A stretch of 64,000 bases of DNA from Planctomycetota bacterium (GTDB lineage: Bacteria; Planctomycetota; Phycisphaerae; WQYP01), in contig JAJYDW010000013.1 in assembly GCA_021790385.1 (NCBI GenBank), positions 1 to 64,000 on the forward strand, written 5' to 3'. Shown here piece by piece: positions 28,474 through 37,729 of the stretch (positions within the stretch are counted from its first letter, which is position 1; each line of letters begins with the position of its first letter). The position numbers and the translations under genes were made by a program. A model generated the notes under the pieces. The model ran no database searches and was not told the DNA's origin. It worked only from the letters and a program-made list of their open reading frames with translations.

Positions 28474-29901
28474 ATGTTGGCTCCAGCTTTAACTACGTAT
28501 GTGTTCCACAATTTGTCTACAGGTTCTATGAAATCCAGGCGGTACCGCCGCACGACACGCGCCTCCTGCAAGGGGCCGTCGCTCCGTCATGGCGGGTTTA
28601 CCCTTACGGAATTGCTGGTGGCGGTAGCCATCATAGGCATACTCATCGCCATCGTACTGACCTGTCTGGCCCGGGCCCGCGAATATGCCCGCACCGCGCA
28701 GTGCCTATCCAATTTGCATCAACTTTCACTGGCGGCGCTTGCGTATGCCCAGCATAACCGGGGAATGATGCCATCCGACGGGCTTACCATGGGTGGTTAC
28801 TGGTACCCCGAAATTAAACCTTACGACAACAACATCACCGCCAACGGCCTGTGTCCAGATGCCGCCACACCGGTCGATCCGGCTGCCACCGACCAGGGTA
28901 TTGGAACCGCCAGCCAAGCGTGGGGTCTGGTAGATCCCGTTGGGGCCTATGGCTGGCTGCAAGGCACCACCTGCAGTTACGGCATGAACACCCACGCCGG
29001 TGGTGACAGCGTTATCCCCGCAGTGGCAGCCTTTGGCAAAGTAACACTGGGGGGCAATACCAACTATTACGGAGGCATTGCCTCGGCCACCACCATTGAA
29101 GCCAACGGCAGCGCTTTGATCACCGGTGCGATGGAATCCGGCGGGGCTATTACTCTGCACGGCGGCATTACGGTGCAGGGTGCACAGTTGCCCGATATGC
29201 CCGGTATGCAACCGCCTGATGTAACCGCCATATACAACCAGATCATGCAGACGGATAATCCGGCTCCGGTTATTTCGGGCAACACCATTGACTTTACCAA
29301 CAACCCGTATCTTTATATTAATGGTAATTTTGATGCCAGCGGACAGATGACTATTATCGGTTCCGGCACGCTGCTGGTGTCCGGCAATGTGACGGTGGAC
29401 GGGATATTTCCTTCGCAGGGAGCTGCCAACATCAATATCGTTACTCTTGGCAGTGTTACCATTCACGGCCAACTGGATCTCAATGGCAGCATCTATGCTC
29501 AGGGAAACTTTACCAACAGCGGCAACCAGGGCATCCACGGCGTATTGGATATCGGCGGATATTATGATGACCACGGCAAAGGCTATATTGCCATCGCGGC
29601 CCCACCGCCCTTCGATCCGCGGGCCAACGGCAATCAAATCGTGGAATCGCAGCCGCTGTTTGGTGATTGCATCTGGGTGGATGGCAGCCCGGCAGCATCC
29701 GATGCCGTGCCCAGCAATACCCAGCTTGGCGATCCCACGCTTAACGCTCAGGATCAAATGGCCAGATTCTGCATTGACCGTCATCTGGGCTGTGTTAATA
29801 TCTCCTTTACGGATGGCTCGGCTCATACCGTTCCGCTGGCCCAGTTGTGGCAACTTAACTGGTCCGGCAATTTCCGGGCGAAAAATGTGGTGGAGCCATA
29901 A
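28474..29901 (+). CDS. Prepilin-headed beta-solenoid surface protein, copy 3
   Basis: 475 residues, clearly the same three-part design as copies 1 and 2 but more diverged. The leader is longer (about 40 residues) before G|FTLTELLVAVAIIGILIAIV. The body has AMESGGAITLHGGITVQG, FDASGQMTIIGSGTLLVSGN and IHGQLDLNGSIYAQGNFTNS. The tail is RHLGCVNISFTDG (H-X9-DG) with the same LAQLWQLNWSGNFRAKNVV end. AAGGAG at 28459-28465 supports ATG 28474; an internal ATG before SRRYRR would give a shorter leader. It has its own promoter, unlike the 17-base element of the other copies. Confidence 0.85.
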   Translation: MLAPALTTYVFHNLSTGSMKSRRYRRTTRASCKGPSLRHGGFTLTELLVAVAIIGILIAIVLTCLARAREYARTAQCLSNLHQLSLAALAYAQHNRGMMPSDGLTMGGYWYPEIKPYDNNITANGLCPDAATPVDPAATDQGIGTASQAWGLVDPVGAYGWLQGTTCSYGMNTHAGGDSVIPAVAAFGKVTLGGNTNYYGGIASATTIEANGSALITGAMESGGAITLHGGITVQGAQLPDMPGMQPPDVTAIYNQIMQTDNPAPVISGNTIDFTNNPYLYINGNFDASGQMTIIGSGTLLVSGNVTVDGIFPSQGAANINIVTLGSVTIHGQLDLNGSIYAQGNFTNSGNQGIHGVLDIGGYYDDHGKGYIAIAAPPPFDPRANGNQIVESQPLFGDCIWVDGSPAASDAVPSNTQLGDPTLNAQDQMARFCIDRHLGCVNISFTDGSAHTVPLAQLWQLNWSGNFRAKNVVEP

Positions 29902-30015
29902 CGGCCGGCGGCCAACGCGGACCGCGATTTTTCTGTCCCGCCGTCCACCCCTGGCGTGGGCAGAAGGACCCGCCGGAAAGTATGAAGTTATTGCTGTGTG
30001 ATCCCTTTAGGGGGG

Positions 30016-30031
30016 CGGGCATTCCTGCCCG
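30016..30031 (+). terminator. Possible weak terminator hairpin
   Basis: CGGGCA-ttcc-TGCCCG is followed by TCTCTATTTC, about 115 bases after the copy 3 stop. The stem is only six pairs and the T tract is interrupted. Confidence 0.35.
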
Positions 30032-30157
30032 TCTCTATTTCAAAATACCTGGGCCCAGGCTGTGATTCCTTTGGTGACGGTTGCCACAATGCCCGGCCGC
30101 AACCAAACGTGCATTGATATCATCCACGCCCGGCTGAGGTATATTTACCCTCAATTC

Positions 30158-31504
30158 TTAATTTCCACCCGGTTTGTTGGGCCAGTAAAAATACCAGCCC
30201 GCCCACTCGGCATTCCACGTATCCACCCAGGCATGTGCCGGATCGGCCTTAGGATTTACGTATACCGGTGGCTTGCCATGCTCGCTGGGTTGCAGCGGTG
30301 GGGTGTGGGCTTCAGCCCAGTCGCTGGTGGTGAGGGCAGAGGTTACATTGCCGGAAACCGGGTCGTAATAGCTGGGGTGGTCGATCCCGGCCACGTGGCC
30401 GTCCGCATAAAGAGTATTTTCAAATGCTGCTTTCTGCGGATCGGTCTGGCTTGGATGGTTAATCAGATATAAATTGCCCTGTCCGCCGCCACCGCCCCAG
30501 GTAACACAATCCGCAGCCAGAATATCGCTGGGCTTTCCAAATTCGGTGGTGGCGGGTTTGTTTTCGCCGTTGCCCCAGGCCAGTTGGGTGGAACTGGGGG
30601 CGTTATTATTAAAGCCGTTGGTTAAAATTATGCCCGGTTGGGACCAGCCGGAGGTCTGGTATTCCTGAAAATTGCCAGGCTGGCGCAGCAATGCCCCGGC
30701 CACGTAAGCATACGTGGTGGTAATCATGTAGCCCCAATCTCCCGGCTGATAACAGGCGAAAAGATCATCCGTGAATTGGCAGCTCGGGCAGATCATCCAT
30801 GGGGCCAGAGTAATTTTCGGCTCCGCACTGGCGGGCAGATTATAGCCGCTTTCAGTGCTAAGGTTTTTTGGTAATCCGCCATCCACACCCATGGTGGTGG
30901 GGTCCATGCCGTCCTGATCAGGTTGCAAGCACAGGGGCAGCGGAAGGCCCTCGTTGGCCGAGGCAATGGGGGTGGCATCGGTCAGGCCGGAGATGTGGCT
31001 TTTGCCATGGGCAGAAATCTGGGTATGAAAAGCTGTGCCAAAATAACTGGAAATGGTTTTGGTGCTGTAGCCGGTGCCGCCGTATTCCAGAAAGGTGGAA
31101 TAAGGCGTGCCGTAACGCAGCCACGCCGCCCCGGCGTTGACCTTGGTCTGGTTATTGGAATCTAAATTCAAGCCCAGCGGAAATTGCGTAGCCACCATGG
31201 GGTCGGAGCTAAGCCAACTGGGCAGGCCATTGACATTTTGCGGATTGCCTTCGCCAAAGGCCCAGGAGGTGGGAAAATAGCCGTGGTTATCCTGGGCGAA
31301 GCTTTGGGCCACAAGTCCCCACGTATGCAAGTTAGCCGCGCACACGGCCCGATTGGCCAGTTCCCTGGCCCGCGAAAGGGTGGGCAGCAATAGAGCAATG
31401 AGGACGGCGATTATAAACATCACCACCAATAATTCCACGAAGGTAAAACCTTCGCGCTGGTGGCGGCGCGGGTATAGAGTGGTTGTAAATGTCGGCGTTG
31501 GCAT
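30158..31504 (-). CDS. Prepilin-like secreted protein (DUF1559-like)
   Basis: 448 residues. The head is REG|FTFVELLVVMFIIAVLIALLLP, then [21 protein letters not shown], the usual planctomycete prepilin-like start. The body has no beta-solenoid repeats. The C-terminal region carries NTLYADGHVAGIDHPSYYD, the display-type YADGHV motif of this family. It is convergent with copy 3 and probably uses the same secretion machinery. GAAGGG precedes the ATG. Confidence 0.8.
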   Translation of the reverse strand: MPTPTFTTTLYPRRHQREGFTFVELLVVMFIIAVLIALLLPTLSRARELANRAVCAANLHTWGLVAQSFAQDNHGYFPTSWAFGEGNPQNVNGLPSWLSSDPMVATQFPLGLNLDSNNQTKVNAGAAWLRYGTPYSTFLEYGGTGYSTKTISSYFGTAFHTQISAHGKSHISGLTDATPIASANEGLPLPLCLQPDQDGMDPTTMGVDGGLPKNLSTESGYNLPASAEPKITLAPWMICPSCQFTDDLFACYQPGDWGYMITTTYAYVAGALLRQPGNFQEYQTSGWSQPGIILTNGFNNNAPSSTQLAWGNGENKPATTEFGKPSDILAADCVTWGGGGGQGNLYLINHPSQTDPQKAAFENTLYADGHVAGIDHPSYYDPVSGNVTSALTTSDWAEAHTPPLQPSEHGKPPVYVNPKADPAHAWVDTWNAEWAGWYFYWPNKPGGN

Positions 31505-31647
31505 GCTCGTAGCCCTTCTCTTGCGTCACCCTGTCCCGGCTGGAGCAAACCATGCAATGTTCATCAGCCGGAACCGGCTCCATACTACAAAAAGATTACC
31601 ACTCGGACCTTGCCGTGGCTGTTTTAGATTCTCGGACGTACCAGCGC

Positions 31648-31682
31648 AAAAAAGGGCCGCGGAAGTTGTTGGCTTCCGCGGC
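31648..31682 (-). terminator. Rho-independent terminator (minus strand)
   Basis: Read on the minus strand, GCCGCGGAAG and CTTCCGCGGC form a perfect 10-bp stem with a seven-base loop. CC and six T follow (plus-strand 31648-31653). It serves the PEP-CTERM gene that ends at 31764. Confidence 0.85.
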
Positions 31683-31763
31683 GCTTGTTTTAACTATTTA
31701 TTGACCCGCCGGTATTGGCTGCATTAGCGGGCTTTGATACTGCCCATGGGCAGGTTTCGGCCA

Positions 31764-32552
31764 TCAGGCGCGGAGAGTTTTCTTCCGCGGCAGAAGCAGA
31801 ATTCCCAGGCCCATGGCACCCATCATCGCCAGGCTGGCGGGTTCCGGGAGCGGGCTGCCGGTATTGATGGAGACTGTGCTAAGCAGCACGCTGCCGGAGA
31901 TGGTGCTGCAGTTCTGGTCCTGCCAGTCCCAGCAATTGTTGTTGTTATCCCAGTTGTCGTCGTCGCCCTGGATAAAACCCGTTTCGGTGATATCCAGATA
32001 AGTGTTGGCCCCGGGCTGGGTTAGGGAGAAGCTGGCGGTGGCGATGTCGCCGGTGGCATTATTCCAATTGCCGGAGGCAACCTTATCACTGCCCAGTTTT
32101 CCGGCCGTATTGGAACTGTAAATGGCATAAGCATCACCGGAGGATTGTTGCACGCTGCCGATGGTGATGGTGACGGGGTTGTTTCCGTCGGGCAGGGCCG
32201 CCAACACGTTGGCCATATTCAGTTGGATAAACTGGCCATGGCCAATTTCGTGATCGGGACCGTTGGCCAGACCCAGACCGGTTTCGGCGGCTGAACCACT
32301 CTTGTAATAAAGCGCGGTTTCGTTGGTGTAGTATTGGGTGCTTTGCTTGTTGAACCCTGTGGCCGTGATCTGGATGGTGGGGGTGGTGGTGGAATTAAAA
32401 GTGGCGACATTGCCGAGGTTGCCGGTTGTGCCGGCGAAATCAAACGAGATGGTGCTGGCACTGGCCTGGCCCACGGCGGCGGCCAGAAGCGCTGCGCCTC
32501 CAACGATGGAAGCGACTTTCAGGGAGGTGGTGGAATAGAGGTAGTTACGCAT
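31764..32552 (-). CDS. PEP-CTERM sorting domain protein 2
   Basis: 262 residues. Signal peptide (LKVASIVGGAALLAAAVGQASA), a beta-rich body with an Asp/Asn/Trp-rich patch (GDDDNWDNNNNCWDWQDQNC), and the C-terminal sorting signal LPEPASLAMMGAMGLGILLL followed by PRKKTLRA. AAAGGAG precedes ATG 32552, and a terminator follows. It is a secreted, exosortase-processed surface protein of unknown function. The acidic patch could bind calcium. Confidence 0.88.
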   Translation of the reverse strand: MRNYLYSTTSLKVASIVGGAALLAAAVGQASASTISFDFAGTTGNLGNVATFNSTTTPTIQITATGFNKQSTQYYTNETALYYKSGSAAETGLGLANGPDHEIGHGQFIQLNMANVLAALPDGNNPVTITIGSVQQSSGDAYAIYSSNTAGKLGSDKVASGNWNNATGDIATASFSLTQPGANTYLDITETGFIQGDDDNWDNNNNCWDWQDQNCSTISGSVLLSTVSINTGSPLPEPASLAMMGAMGLGILLLPRKKTLRA

Positions 32553-33219
32553 GGTTATGTCTCCTTTCAAAATGACGATTACATCTACCTTGGGTTGATT
32601 GAAACCATCAGCCAACCGGATTTCAGTTGCTGGATCGCGGTTGCGATTCTTAACGCACTGCTATGGTCATGTACCGCAGGCCGACGCTTCGACGACTGTC
32701 GCTCGGACTATCGGGTCGCCATTCAACCTGCGTGATATTGAGAGCGTTATCTTGAAGAGGCCTGGAAGAGGCTTTCCTTTACTCTCTGCCTGCCATGGGC
32801 ACTTTAAGCTCTCTTTTTTCCAGCCAGGGCCTTAAACGCCCCGGCGGCCATCTGAATTTGTTCCGGGCCATTGTCAGGCCAGTAACTTCGGATAACACTT
32901 AAACCATAGTCAGAAATCGGAAGATGGAAAGTAAATTGGTAAAAAATGGAAAAATTTTCGAATTGCTCGTCTGTGCCTATTTTAGGCGCTATTATAAGAC
33001 TTTCACCAGCCGATGGTGCACCGTGCGCCACGACCATCCAACATCCAATATTGTCCGGGAAATTCGCGCGGGTGAAAGCCTCGAGATAATTTTGTCCGAT
33101 GCGAAGGCCTGCTGCGGAGGCAGGTCCGAGGTTAGGCGAGCGGTATGGAAGTACTGGCAAGTTAAGCGCATGCAGCAGCGCGGCGGGCGAGGGGCTAAAT
33201 AAAATCTCCCCGGAATCGC
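32553..33219. other. Gene-poor region
   Basis: 667 bases without a supported gene. Open frames on both strands overlap each other, have no ribosome-binding site and resemble no family. The left part must hold the promoter of the PEP-CTERM gene at 32552, but no clear consensus is visible. Confidence 0.5.
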
Positions 33220-33670
33220 TTAGGGCAATTTTATCAGCGCCTTTTTTCTGGCATACCGTTGGCGTGCCAGTTCCTTCTCTCGCTCCAATCGGGCCAGCCC
33301 CTCTAACATGCCGGTATCCACTTGGCCATCCATCAAGGTCATCTGGTAAAACAGCACGTCATATTTACTCGGTGGACGCCCGCGCAAAAGCGTATGGAGC
33401 AACAGGGCGATCACCATGACATAGAAGATAAAATGCATACCCTCCCGGTTATGCGTGACCATGTGGGTAAAATGGTTGTGGACCTTGATCCAGCGGAAAA
33501 ATAGTTCGATCGGCCATCGCTGCTGATACAGCAGCCCGATGATATAGGCCGGCAATTCTAATAAATCCGTGATCAGGCGAATGGGACGATCCGGACAGGC
33601 GGGATTCATGAGGATAATCTCGCGTACCAGTCGGCGGGGTATTTTCGAGCGTGCCGCGCCGGAAAAATGG
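33220..33670 (-). pseudogene. IS4-type transposase, C-terminal fragment
   Basis: About 150 residues of the DDE transposase C-terminal part. PIRLITDLLELPAYIIGLLY, then QQRWPIELFFRWIKVHNHFT, contains the Y-x2-R-x3-E-x6-K (YREK) signature with the last catalytic Glu. The N-terminal two thirds with the other catalytic acids are missing, and the frame upstream of 33670 does not look like transposase. It is a dead IS relic that abuts the sulfur-operon promoter. Confidence 0.75.
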
Positions 33671-33676
33671 CCGACA

Positions 33677-33705
33677 TTGACAACGATATTCAAATGTTCT
33701 ATTAT
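33677..33705 (+). promoter_or_regulatory. Promoter of the sulfur operon
   Basis: TTGACA (33677-33682), 17 bases, TATTAT (33700-33705), just before the ArsR-rhodanese start at 33729. The spacer and following bases are AT-rich with TCAA and TTGA arms, a possible binding site for the regulator itself. Confidence 0.75.
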
Positions 33706-33728
33706 TCTATTGATTAGGTGATAAGGCC

Positions 33729-34421
33729 ATGAAAAACAACCGCCCCAATCCGAATCGCGCATTTAAGGATGCTGCTTACGTGCAGTTGGCACGCATCGGC
33801 AAGGCCGTGGCCAGCCCCAAACGTTTCGAATTGCTGGACCTGCTGGCCCAGGGGCCGCGTAGCGTCGAGGCGCTCGCCAAAGAAGCCGGGGCCACGGTGG
33901 CCAATGCTTCTCAGCACCTGCAAGTTCTCCGCCGGGCCGGCCTGGTTGAAACCGAGCGGCATGGTCTGTTCATCACCTATCGCCTTGCCGATGTGTCCGT
34001 GGCGGAATTACTTCGTCATTTGCAGCGCTTGGCGGAAAATCGACTGGCCGAGCTCGAACGCATCGCCCGCGATTTCCTTTCCCGCCACGGGCCGATGGAA
34101 ACAGTGAATTCCCGTGAACTGCGGCAACGTCTCCGCAACGACGGCGTGACGCTCATTGACGTTCGGCCATCGGAAGAGTTCTTGGCGGGTCACATTCCGG
34201 GCGCCATTTCCATTCCTCTGCCTCAACTCAGGGATCGTCTGGTGGACTTTCCGAAGGACAGGCAGGTCATCGCTTATTGCCGCGGCCCCTATTGCGTGCT
34301 GGCGGTAGAGGCAGTCAAGATACTTCAGGCCAGCGGTATTCGTGCCGCTCGTTTAGCGGAGTCCGTGCATGATTGGCGGGCCGAGCGCGGCACGCTGGTC
34401 GGGGGAGGCGTACGTCGATGA
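33729..34421 (+). CDS. ArsR-family regulator fused to a rhodanese domain
   Basis: 230 residues. Residues 15-105 form a winged helix (ELLDLLAQGPRSVEALAKEA, ANASQHLQVLRRAGLVETER). Residues 115-225 form a rhodanese domain with DVRPSEEFLAGHIPGAISIP and the active-site loop CRGPYC, where the first Cys would carry a persulfide. Such fusions are thought to sense sulfane sulfur directly. The regulator begins a four-gene operon with a strong promoter and overlaps the next gene as ATGA. The regulator end lacks the ELCxC arsenic motif, so arsenic sensing is unlikely. Confidence 0.87.
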   Translation: MKNNRPNPNRAFKDAAYVQLARIGKAVASPKRFELLDLLAQGPRSVEALAKEAGATVANASQHLQVLRRAGLVETERHGLFITYRLADVSVAELLRHLQRLAENRLAELERIARDFLSRHGPMETVNSRELRQRLRNDGVTLIDVRPSEEFLAGHIPGAISIPLPQLRDRLVDFPKDRQVIAYCRGPYCVLAVEAVKILQASGIRAARLAESVHDWRAERGTLVGGGVRR

Positions 34422-35626
34422 TACGTATTATCATCCTTGGCGGATCCTTCGGCGGATTAACCGCGGCCTTGGAACTGCGCCAGCGGTTGGGACCCGACCA
34501 ATGTGACATCCTCCTGCTGGCAAAGGACGACCGTTTTGTTTTTATACCGTCGCTGCCTTGGGTGGCCATTGGCACCAGGACGTTGGAACAAATTTCGTTT
34601 CCTCTGGCCAAGACATTGAAGCGAAAAACCATCCGGTTTTCCCAGCAGGCAGCCCGGCAAATTGACCCGGCAAAACGTCTGGTCCACACCGATCAGGAAG
34701 ATCACCATTACGATTATCTGGTCATCGCCACCGGCCACCGCAGCGCCAACGAAGCCGTGCCGGGTTTAGGTCCCTTTGATGGTCCGGGCCATTCCCTCAT
34801 GTCACCGCCCGAGGTGCTCGAGGCGCGGCAGTCGCTCAAGGATTTTCTTCTCAACCCCGGACCGCTCGTGGTGGGATGCGCCCCCGGTGCCAGTTGCATT
34901 GGCCCGTCGTACGAATTCGCCTTTGCAATGGATCATTTGCTGCGCCATCGCAAAATCCGCCATCGGGTGCCCATCACGCTTGTCACGCCGGAACCGTTTC
35001 CCGGACATTTTGGGTTGGGTGGCGTTGGCAACACACGGCGGTTTGTGGAAGACGCTCTGGAAAAACGCGAAATCAGATATCACACGTCGGCCGTCGTTTC
35101 CCGAATTACCAGTACAGCCGTGGAGCTGGCCGATGGCCCCAAGATCGAGTCCTGTTTCTCGCTTATTCTACCGCCGCTGGCAGGTGTGAAAGCTGTGACG
35201 GACTCGCCGGGATTGGCGAACGCCAAAGGGTTCATCCCCGTCGATGAATATTACCGTCATCCGGCTTTTCCAAATATTTATGCCGCGGGCGTGGCTGTAG
35301 CCATGGCGCCCGTTGCGCCAACGCCGGTCCCCGTCAATTTTCCCAAGACGGGCGGAATGACCGAGCAGATGGCCAGAGCAGTCGCCCACAATATGGCCGC
35401 CGACATTCAGGGTGGCGCCAGAATCTCCAAGGATCTGTTTGCGGAATGCATTATGGACATGGGCGATACCGCCGCTTACTTCAAGGCCGAGCCGGTGCGC
35501 CCTCCGCGCAATGTTGCGCGCATGGCCGGGGGAAAACGCTGGCTCTGGGCCAAGAAGGCCTTTGAGCGGTACTACCTGTGGAAGGCCCGACGCGGAAAGA
35601 CTTTCGCCGCGGGCTGGGGCTGGTAA
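34418..35626 (+). CDS. FAD-dependent oxidoreductase, sulfide:quinone reductase-like
   Basis: 402 residues. The N-terminal Rossmann motif is MIRIIILGGSFGGLTAALEL. DYLVIATGH closes the first FAD part. The SQR-like segment VVGCAPGASCIGPSYEFAFA contains paired cysteines in the position of an SQR redox Cys. The C-terminal part has FPNIYAAGVAVA and VNFPKTGGMTEQMARAVAHN, typical of the SQR/NDH-2 group. Expected role: oxidation of sulfide or persulfide at the membrane. GGGGGAGG precedes ATG 34418. Confidence 0.8.
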   Translation: MIRIIILGGSFGGLTAALELRQRLGPDQCDILLLAKDDRFVFIPSLPWVAIGTRTLEQISFPLAKTLKRKTIRFSQQAARQIDPAKRLVHTDQEDHHYDYLVIATGHRSANEAVPGLGPFDGPGHSLMSPPEVLEARQSLKDFLLNPGPLVVGCAPGASCIGPSYEFAFAMDHLLRHRKIRHRVPITLVTPEPFPGHFGLGGVGNTRRFVEDALEKREIRYHTSAVVSRITSTAVELADGPKIESCFSLILPPLAGVKAVTDSPGLANAKGFIPVDEYYRHPAFPNIYAAGVAVAMAPVAPTPVPVNFPKTGGMTEQMARAVAHNMAADIQGGARISKDLFAECIMDMGDTAAYFKAEPVRPPRNVARMAGGKRWLWAKKAFERYYLWKARRGKTFAAGWGW

Positions 35627-35729
35627 CGGGATAAGCTGCGAAGTCGCGCCATAACGGTGCCAGTATTTGACTTACTTACCAGGAATATCGAGCGGTTTAT
35701 AGCGATTAGATCGAAAGGAACATTGGCTC

Positions 35730-36050
35730 ATGAAACTAGCGATTGTGATTTCTACCAATGAAGCGGAAACTATGTTTAATGCCTTGCGTCTGGGCGTCTT
35801 TGCCCGCAAACAGGGCGATGAAACGGGCGTCTTCCTGATCGGAAAAGCCGTGGAAATCGAGCAAATCATCAATCCCAAGTTTGACATCAAGCAGCAGGCC
35901 CGGGCGTTCCTCGATAGCGGCGGGCGCATCTTGGCCTGCGGCACATGCCTGAAGTTGCGCCAGTCCGCCGGTTCGGAGGTCTGCCCGCTTTCCACCATGA
36001 AAGACCTTTATGACCTGATCCGAAACGCTGATCGCGTAGTGAGTTTTTAG
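35730..36050 (+). CDS. DsrE/F-like sulfur-relay protein
   Basis: 106 residues of the DsrE fold: MKLAIVISTNEAETMFNALR, then ETGVFLIGKAVE and a conserved cysteine pair in ILACGTCLKLR, where DsrE-type proteins carry the persulfide. AAAGGA precedes the ATG. It lies 103 bases after the flavoprotein and four bases before the cysteine desulfurase, fitting a sulfur-transfer partner. Confidence 0.85.
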   Translation: MKLAIVISTNEAETMFNALRLGVFARKQGDETGVFLIGKAVEIEQIINPKFDIKQQARAFLDSGGRILACGTCLKLRQSAGSEVCPLSTMKDLYDLIRNADRVVSF

Positions 36051-36053
36051 CCT

Positions 36054-37187
36054 ATGAAACGCATTTATCTCGACTTTAATGCCAGCACGCCGCCGGCACC
36101 TCAAGTTGTCAAAGCGATGAGGCCGCTCCTGGCGGACTTTTACGGAAATCCTTCGAGCCACCACTGGGCTGGAATTCACGCCAAAGAGGCGCTGGAACAT
36201 GCACGCGGCCAGGTGGCGGCGCTGCTGGCTTGCCGCTCCGATGAAATCGTCTTTACCAGCGGCGGCACCGAGGCCAACAACCATGCCATCAAAGGCGTAT
36301 TTCAGACACGGGGTAAACCAGGCGGCCACATCATCACCACCCAAATCGAACATCCGGCCGTCTTGCAGCCCTGCCGCTTTCTGGAGCGGCTGGGCGCCAA
36401 GGTCACTTACCTGCCGGTGGACTCCCATGGTCTGGTGGATCCCGATGACGTGCGTAAGGCCATCACCACACAGACGATTCTGGTCACGGTCATGCACGCG
36501 AATAATGAAGTCGGGACCATTCAGCCGATTGCAGAAATCAGCCGGATCACGCGCCAGCGCGACATTCTATTGCACACCGATGCGGCCCAATCCGTCGGCA
36601 AGCTCCCCACACGAGTGGCGGAATTGGGCGTGGATTTGTTGTCCGTCGCCGGCCACAAGCTGTATGGCCCCAAGGGTGTGGGCTCGCTTTACATTCGGCA
36701 TGGCGTTCAACTCGAGCCGCTGCTGCATGGCGCGGGTCATGAATCCGGCCGGCGGCCCGGGACGGAAAACGTGTTGCTTGACGTCGGTCTGGGTGCGGCT
36801 TGTGAAGCGGCCCAACCCTGGCTCGGCATGGCCGCGGTCCAGAGGCTGCGGGATTATTTTTGGCAACGATTAAGCACTGAATTCGGCGCGGCGGTTGTGC
36901 TCAACGGCCATCCCACCGAACGGCTGCCTAATACGCTCAATATCTCATTTCCCGGAAGAATTGGTTCGGACGTGCTGGAATCCATGGAAGGCGTGGCCGC
37001 TTCAACCGGTTCCGCATGCCATACCGGCAGCACGGAAAATTCACCCGTCCTGAAAGCGATGCAAATCCGGCCTGAAGTGGCGATAGGAGCCATCCGCTTT
37101 AGTCTGGGTCGCAGCACCACACAGGATGAGATAGATGGCGTGGTAGAACAACTCCACCGGGTTCTGCAAGAAAACGGTCGCCGATAA
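36054..37187 (+). CDS. Cysteine desulfurase (NifS/IscS family)
   Basis: 377 residues of a PLP-dependent class V aminotransferase. YLDFNASTPP opens the protein. TSGGTEANNHAIKG and HTDAAQSVGK hold PLP-binding residues, AGHKLYGPKGVG carries the PLP lysine, and STGSACHTGSTENSPVL carries the catalytic Cys on the mobile loop. It removes sulfur from cysteine as a persulfide. The immediate DsrE neighbour is a likely acceptor; no IscU or other iron-sulfur scaffold gene is present. Confidence 0.92.
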   Translation: MKRIYLDFNASTPPAPQVVKAMRPLLADFYGNPSSHHWAGIHAKEALEHARGQVAALLACRSDEIVFTSGGTEANNHAIKGVFQTRGKPGGHIITTQIEHPAVLQPCRFLERLGAKVTYLPVDSHGLVDPDDVRKAITTQTILVTVMHANNEVGTIQPIAEISRITRQRDILLHTDAAQSVGKLPTRVAELGVDLLSVAGHKLYGPKGVGSLYIRHGVQLEPLLHGAGHESGRRPGTENVLLDVGLGAACEAAQPWLGMAAVQRLRDYFWQRLSTEFGAAVVLNGHPTERLPNTLNISFPGRIGSDVLESMEGVAASTGSACHTGSTENSPVLKAMQIRPEVAIGAIRFSLGRSTTQDEIDGVVEQLHRVLQENGRR

Positions 37188-37489
37188 CCGCCTGTGGTGC
37201 CAACATCAATCTGACAGGGTTGACCTGTTCCCTCAACCGCTTTTACCCGCACATTCAACCACACCGTTGGCTTCGAATCATTTTATGATCGGCTCTCAGT
37301 TCGCACCGCTGTGCACACCATTGCAACAATTCCCGCCCTGATTGGAGCTGGGAGCCTCGTCCAAAATTCGGCCACGATTGCAAAGCACCAGTACAAAAAC
37401 AACTTCGTGTTTTTTGATCAAAGGGCGGGTATGATAACGGCGTCAATGGAGTGAGGCGGAGTATTATTAGATGCAGGAAGCATACATTC
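37188..37489. other. Gap with no supported gene
   Basis: I see no gene, terminator or promoter in these 302 bases. The right side borders a transposase relic and may be IS-derived. Confidence 0.45.
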
Positions 37490-37726
37490 ACCGTTGCCAA
37501 TGTCCGGTTTGCTGAGAGTCAAGGCCGCAGCCTGCGGCATCTCAGCGATGAGTTGAGGAAGCAAGGCTTGGAGGTCTGTCCGAATACTGCAGGGCGCTTA
37601 CTGCGCAAGGGAAAATTCTCGTTGAAATCCAACCGCAAGGGACAAACCGGTCCACCTTATCCCGACCGGAATTTGCAGTTCCAGAACATCCAGCAAAAGC
37701 GTGGGCAATTCACGGCTGCAGGCTAG
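37490..37726 (+). pseudogene. ISAzo13-type transposase fragment
   Basis: About 75 residues: SLRHLSDELRKQGLEVCPNT, then RLLRKGKFSLKSNRKG and PYPDRNLQFQNI. They resemble the N-terminal helix-turn-helix part of ISAzo13 (DDE_Tnp_ISAZ013) transposases. The catalytic part is absent. It ends at 37726, just before the remains of alkA, so its insertion or a later deletion probably removed the alkA start. Confidence 0.65.
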
Positions 37727-37729
37727 CCG

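Noticed and set aside
32804-33160. Minus-strand open frame of 118 residues
   Set aside because: No start signal, no family, and it overlaps equally long frames on the other strand in a gene-poor stretch next to an IS relic.
37255-37500. Minus-strand open frame of 81 residues
   Set aside because: No ribosome-binding site, no family, and position overlapping a transposase relic.
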